Below, piece by piece: positions 6,910-11,052 of a stretch of DNA of 11,052 bases. The notes beneath the pieces are model-generated. The model was given only the letters and a program-made list of their open reading frames with translations. It had not been told where the DNA came from and ran no database searches. The position numbers and the translations under genes were made by a program. The stretch spans positions 1 through 11,052 of the forward strand of contig LSSL01005003.1 in NCBI GenBank assembly GCA_001953115.1, written 5' to 3'. Source of the DNA: Smittium mucronatum. Taxonomy: Eukaryota; Kickxellomycota; Harpellomycetes; Harpellales; Legeriomycetaceae. Numbering within the stretch: the stretch's first letter is position 1; the number at the start of each line of letters is the position of its first letter.

Positions 6910-7951
6910 GAAATATCTTTTTATAAATTAAAAACATTCTTCCGAAAAAACCGCTTTAAAATCAGAATTTTTCTAAGAATGTGTAAAAAGATTTAATTTT
7001 ATTCCATCTTAAAAATAAAATATTCATATCACAAAATTTCATTTTAGTCAGCAATTTAATTTTGAATAATAATGAATGCTTTATTATTATTTTTTCTTAT
7101 AATATGAAATTTAGACGATTTTAAAATACTTTTTAAGGTTCGATATTTCTACAAGACTGTAATAATCTATAAAAAAAAACATCGCTTGATAATTTTAATA
7201 CATATACACTTTTTTTTTCTAAAAAATTCTGGAAACTGATGATATTAAAATCTTTATATATAGTGTTTTTGTATTTATATCATAATTTTTTTTATTAATA
7301 GAAAATATTTTTTCAATAAATAAAAAAATGAGAATTTTCGGAGGCAAAATATACTTATTTTTTCGATATCTTTTAAATAAAAAATATTATTGTTTATTAG
7401 AAACCAGTTTTAATTTTAAAAAAAAAATCAATTGGGTTTATTTTAAGTAACAAAATTTCATGTTAAATGCATATTAACTTTATATTTTTCTTCAAAGATT
7501 AAAACGTAATTTTATGTATATATATTTTGATGAAATGCTCGCAAATATTATTCAGATATAGTTAAATACTAAAAGTACGATCATAATTTTTTTTTGATAT
7601 CATTCATTTTTTCGAGGGTAAAACTTAAATCCTAAAAATTTCATCCTATGTATTATTTAATAATATTATCTATTTAGCTATAATTTTGAAGAATGATTAT
7701 GATCCTTTATCCATATACGTGTGAAAAAAGCACCTGACAGATTAGAAAATTTAATTATATTAGTAGATATATAATAAAATATTGTAATTTTTGATATGGA
7801 ATTTATAAATATGTTGTGATTTTTATTTATGATGCAATGAAAGTTTAATTAAATCAAAATAATTTTTCACCATAAATTTTTCTGATCTTTCATATTTTGG
7901 TATTGCAATAAGGGATTGTTGTAATAGATTTAACAACAATTTAATTTAACA

Positions 7952-7984
7952 ATATAATTTTTATATAATTTTTATATAATTTTT
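7952..7984. repeat. Three perfect copies of an 11-bp AT unit
   Basis: ATATAATTTTT occurs three times head to tail without a mismatch. The 11-bp period is close to one DNA helical turn, so the T tracts are in phase and would favour curved DNA. It is a short tandem repeat and may be a slippage product. Confidence 0.7.
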
Positions 7985-8367
7985 CAAAAATAGAATAATA
8001 ATAAAAAGTACAACAGTTACTTTATTTAAACAATTAACTGGAAAAAAAATTCGCAATTTTGGTGTGCTATTATTTATTTATTTCTTTTTCACCCTTCATA
8101 AATAATTTTTCTGAGATTATAAATAACCAAAACTTTGCAATAAAGCTATTTTACACTGTTACCTTATGGAGCCATATTTAATAAATAAAATGAAATAGAA
8201 ATTCAAAAAAAATAAATATATGCACATAATTCAAATTTTCAAAAATTTTATTTTCATTTTTAAAAAAAGCGAAATAAATTAAAAATACATGAAATTTTGA
8301 TGGAATATGTTGCATTAGGATTCTAAATTAAAGTAAATAACAGATAAATATCATATAATTTAATATA

Positions 8368-8392
8368 TATAGTTTATATAAATTAAACTATA
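8368..8392. repeat. 9-bp inverted repeat with 7-nt loop
   Basis: TATAGTTTA at 8368-8376 pairs perfectly with TAAACTATA at 8384-8392. A second overlapping palindrome, AACTATAGTT, spans 8386-8395. The stem is almost all A-T pairs, so chance is a fair explanation. Confidence 0.35.
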
Positions 8393-10142
8393 GTTAAAAT
8401 TGGTATGAGAATTTTTCGGAATATTAAGAAAAAGCTAATCATATTTTTCAAGTATAAAAAATATAAAACTAAGTACACAATACACAATTTTTTAAAAAAA
8501 GACGCGTAGCTTTATATAGACCAAAAAATATCAACCGAAATTATCTGCAAATTTTTTATGGAACCTTCTGAATAATTACTTATAAGGATAAAGAGTTTTT
8601 TTAAAATTATTTTGAAATTTTAATCGAATTTAAAAACGTATTTTAAGGGACCAATTTTTAATTTCTACTCTATTTTTTTTTAAAAAAATTAGAATTTAAG
8701 ATTTTAAACTCCATTGATAGTTTAAAAGCAGCTTAATATGAAAAAATATGTAAAAAGTGTATCAATTTAACTCCTAAATAAATGTCTATAATATGCTTTA
8801 TTCTCAATTAAAACAGTTCTTTTACGAATTTTACAACGTTAAAGGAACTGAAAATTGTAAAAAATATCTTTTCCAATTAAACCAAAGATATGTTATTTTA
8901 ACTATTTTTTTTAATTCTTAATTTTTTTATCTCGGCGTTAAAAATGAATTTGAAGAAAGTTAAAAAAACATATAAAAATTATTTTCTTTAATTTTTTGAG
9001 CCTGTATACATATATTTTAATCGTCTTTGGTATAACACTGTACATTTTATGAAAAAGATTTGATTTCGTAAATATATATTTTTTACTAAACCAAAATTTT
9101 CAAAAATAGTGCATCCTAGTCTTAATTTTTTTTTTCTTGTTTATTTTTATATGAATCAGAATTGTAACTACATAAATAATCTTCGGATATATACTTTGAA
9201 ATTAAAATTTTCAACTTTTTTATGCTGTATGATTCAAACTCTTATTTAATAGTAGAAGTATTTAAAAATATCTTAAAAAAAGTTTTTTTTTATCATTAAT
9301 TGAAATAATTTACATTGAATATAGTTTTCAGTAATTTTTTTATCTAACAAGAAAACCTATATTTTCTTAAACTTTTTAATTAAATTGTAGAATTTTATCT
9401 AGCAGCAAGAATTATATGTACATTTTTTTTATAATTTTTGTATTAAACTTTTTTTTATCACTTTCTGCAGATTTCAAGATGATGTAATTTACTGAAAAAG
9501 GATGTCTTTATATGTAATTTTTATTATGTTATACTTAATTAATAATGATAAAAACGTTCGAAAATTATAGGTTTAAATGTCTAATAATTCAGGTTTTTAA
9601 TTTTTTCTGCTCAAAAAAAAAAGAAAATATTCTTGTATTTAAATGATTTTGTTTATAAGATTAAGAAATAAGTGATTTCAATTTGAGACTGTTTGATAAT
9701 TTTATTAACTAGTATTAATATCAAAATAATTTGATTTATAAATAAATAATGATTAGAATAGTTTTAATTCGATTTTATACTTTAAAGTTATTGATGATTT
9801 GAAAAATTTTAGTTCTAATTTAATTTCACATGAATTTTTTTTTTTTGTAAAATATTATTGCGACTTTAATTTTTTTTGGTTTTGAAAATAGATAACTTTA
9901 ATATTTAATAATAACTTAATTATATATGATGAAATAATATGTTTAAAAAAATAATTTTATATCTCGATTTATAAATTTCATGTATAAGATAGATATGATT
10001 ATTTTTTATTCAATCGCACTAGAGTATGTGATGATTTTTTCCTTAATATTAAAATTTAAAAAAAATTTATCGTATTTAAAGTATTTAATAAAATATAAAT
10101 CGCACTTAAAAATTTCAATTTAATTTTTTTCCGAATTTATTA

Positions 10143-10177
10143 CACGGGCTTTGGCTATAGTTCGCCATTTATGAACC
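10143..10177. other. Small GC-raised patch in the desert
   Basis: The sequence around CACGGGCTTTGGCTATAG and TTCGCCATTTATGAACC has nearly half G or C, against 16-21% around it. TTTGG at 10150-10154 and CCAAA at 10176-10180 bracket it as a short inverted pair. I looked for a tRNA T-arm or box and did not find a fold. It may be a relic of inserted or older sequence. Confidence 0.3.
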
Positions 10178-11052
10178 AAAATTGACTATTAGTATTATTC
10201 GGTCATATTTTAATATATTAAACATTTCTCTGGATTTTTTGTGAAATTTTGCACTATAAATAGATCAAAAAAATCGAAAATATAATTAATTGCTCAATTT
10301 TTTTATATTTGCTTGAAATATGAACATTTTTCCTGCACACTTCCATATGAAAAAAATTTTGTGCAAAACTTTATTCATATAAAACAAAAAAATCCAATTT
10401 TATCTAAAAAAATATCTTTCAGATTTTTTTATAAATATATTAATAGTAAAGTACCAATTTAAGATATAATAAGCAACTCCTAAATGATTAAAATAAATCT
10501 TTTTGGAAACATTAATGTATATATGTAAGCTTTTTTTGTTGCTTGAATCAGCTTTATTTTTAAAACTATTTTTTATTCAATTTTTAGATAATATGAAAAA
10601 ACCATATAGATTTTTCGGTAATGGACTAATGAGAGTTTCAATTATTGTATAAGCACAAAAATTTTATAAAAAAATTATGATAGGTTTTATATGTAGATTA
10701 TTATAAAATCTGTATTTAATAGTTATTTTAAATCGAAATAGATTTTATAGAACCTTTTAAATTCAAAATTTTTAAATTTATCAATCCTTAAATAAAGAAA
10801 AATTAAATTATGTTTTTTTAAAATTTTTTCAAAGAATATATACTGCTTAATTAACTATAATAAAAATTATAATAAAATGCGCATTTTTTATAGTTGGATT
10901 TTATATAAAAAAATGAATTTAGTGATATTAAAAAATAAATGATCGATATTTAATATAAATAATGATTTTTTTACAATATTTTTTCGATTTAAATTTATGT
11001 AATTGATAATTTTTTGTGTAAATACGTGAATAGTTTTGTTTATTAAGGGTAT

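Larger units (their letters stand above)
7328..8420 (+). repeat. Dispersed direct repeat ATGAGAATTTT(T)CGGA, two copies
   Basis: ATGAGAATTTTCGGA at 7328-7342 recurs as ATGAGAATTTTTCGGA at 8405-8420, differing by one T. The copies are 1,077 bp apart and flanking bases do not match. Five G or C positions are conserved in a region of about 18% GC. The span given covers both copies; the sequence between them is ordinary desert. Confidence 0.35.
4801..11052. other. Extremely AT-rich gene-free desert, candidate centromere or origin-type region
   Basis: I see no gene in these 6.2 kb, which continue past the right edge. GC by hand count is 18.8% at 4801-6720, 17.9% at 6721-7500, 19.4% at 7501-9240, 16.4% at 9241-10080, 21% at 10081-10500 and 16% at 10501-11040. 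A and T runs of 6-12 bases are frequent on both strands. Stop codons close every frame quickly. A small GC-raised patch lies at 10143-10177. Together with the preceding blocks, this gives more than 8 kb without a gene, unusual for a compact yeast genome. A regional centromere, a large AT-rich intergenic region or a subtelomeric stretch would fit. No telomere repeat and no long inverted repeat was seen, though I cannot exclude diverged copies by eye. Confidence 0.5.

Noticed and set aside
6803..6960. Point centromere with CDEI, CDEII and CDEIII
   Set aside because: CATGTG at 6803 is in the wrong orientation for CDEI, the spacing is too long for the S. cerevisiae type, and only the TTCCGAA core of CDEIII matches. 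Kept only as a motif observation.
2881..11052. Mitochondrial DNA or a transposon relic
   Set aside because: No mitochondrial gene, GC cluster, tRNA, long terminal repeat or transposase fragment was seen. An old, heavily mutated element cannot be fully excluded by eye.

Overview
The window looks like nuclear DNA of an ascomycete fungus, most likely a budding yeast. This rests on two intron-less genes that closely resemble yeast families. One is a free-standing proteinase B inhibitor (I9 type, like Pbi2). The other is a LOG-type phosphoribohydrolase that shares a C-terminal RFNL-x-W signature with the yeast YJL055W family. I cannot name the species. No rRNA, tRNA, transposon, virus or CRISPR feature was seen.

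Layout. Bases 1-610 are a promoter region for the inhibitor gene, with three ATTGG (CCAAT) boxes, a TTC-N2-GAA half-heat-shock element, an AGGGG stress element and a TATA box. The first 31 bases may hold the start of a divergent gene that is cut by the edge. The inhibitor (611-826, plus strand) and the LOG enzyme (1084-1701, minus strand) are convergent and share a 257-bp 3' region with polyadenylation-like elements on both strands. From 1702 to about 2880 the sequence is still of moderate GC. It holds the LOG upstream region, two weak small ORFs (38 and 81 codons) and a short island of about 40% GC at 2461-2640.

From about 2880 to the right edge (more than 8 kb) I see no gene. GC, counted by hand, is about 22% at 2881-3540, 26% at 3541-4800 and 16-21% from 4801 to the end, against roughly 43-45% in the two genes. 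The block 3541-4800 has a strong strand bias (226 C against 101 G on the plus strand), while parts of the far right are G-rich (9241-10080 and 10501-11040: 138 G against 87 C). The desert also contains a cluster of dyads at 3698-3902, a perfect 9-bp hairpin at 6571-6593, an 18-bp palindrome at 6892-6909, small AT tandem repeats and a recurrent TTCCGAA word. For a yeast-like genome, so long a gene-free AT-rich stretch suggests a regional centromere, a large origin or intergenic region, or a subtelomeric desert. The sequence alone does not decide between these.

The two genes show no sign of acting in one pathway. The inhibitor controls a vacuolar subtilisin-type protease, and the LOG protein is a nucleotide-salvage or detoxification type enzyme. 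I found no clear undescribed multi-gene system. The most unusual part is the structured, strand-asymmetric AT desert.
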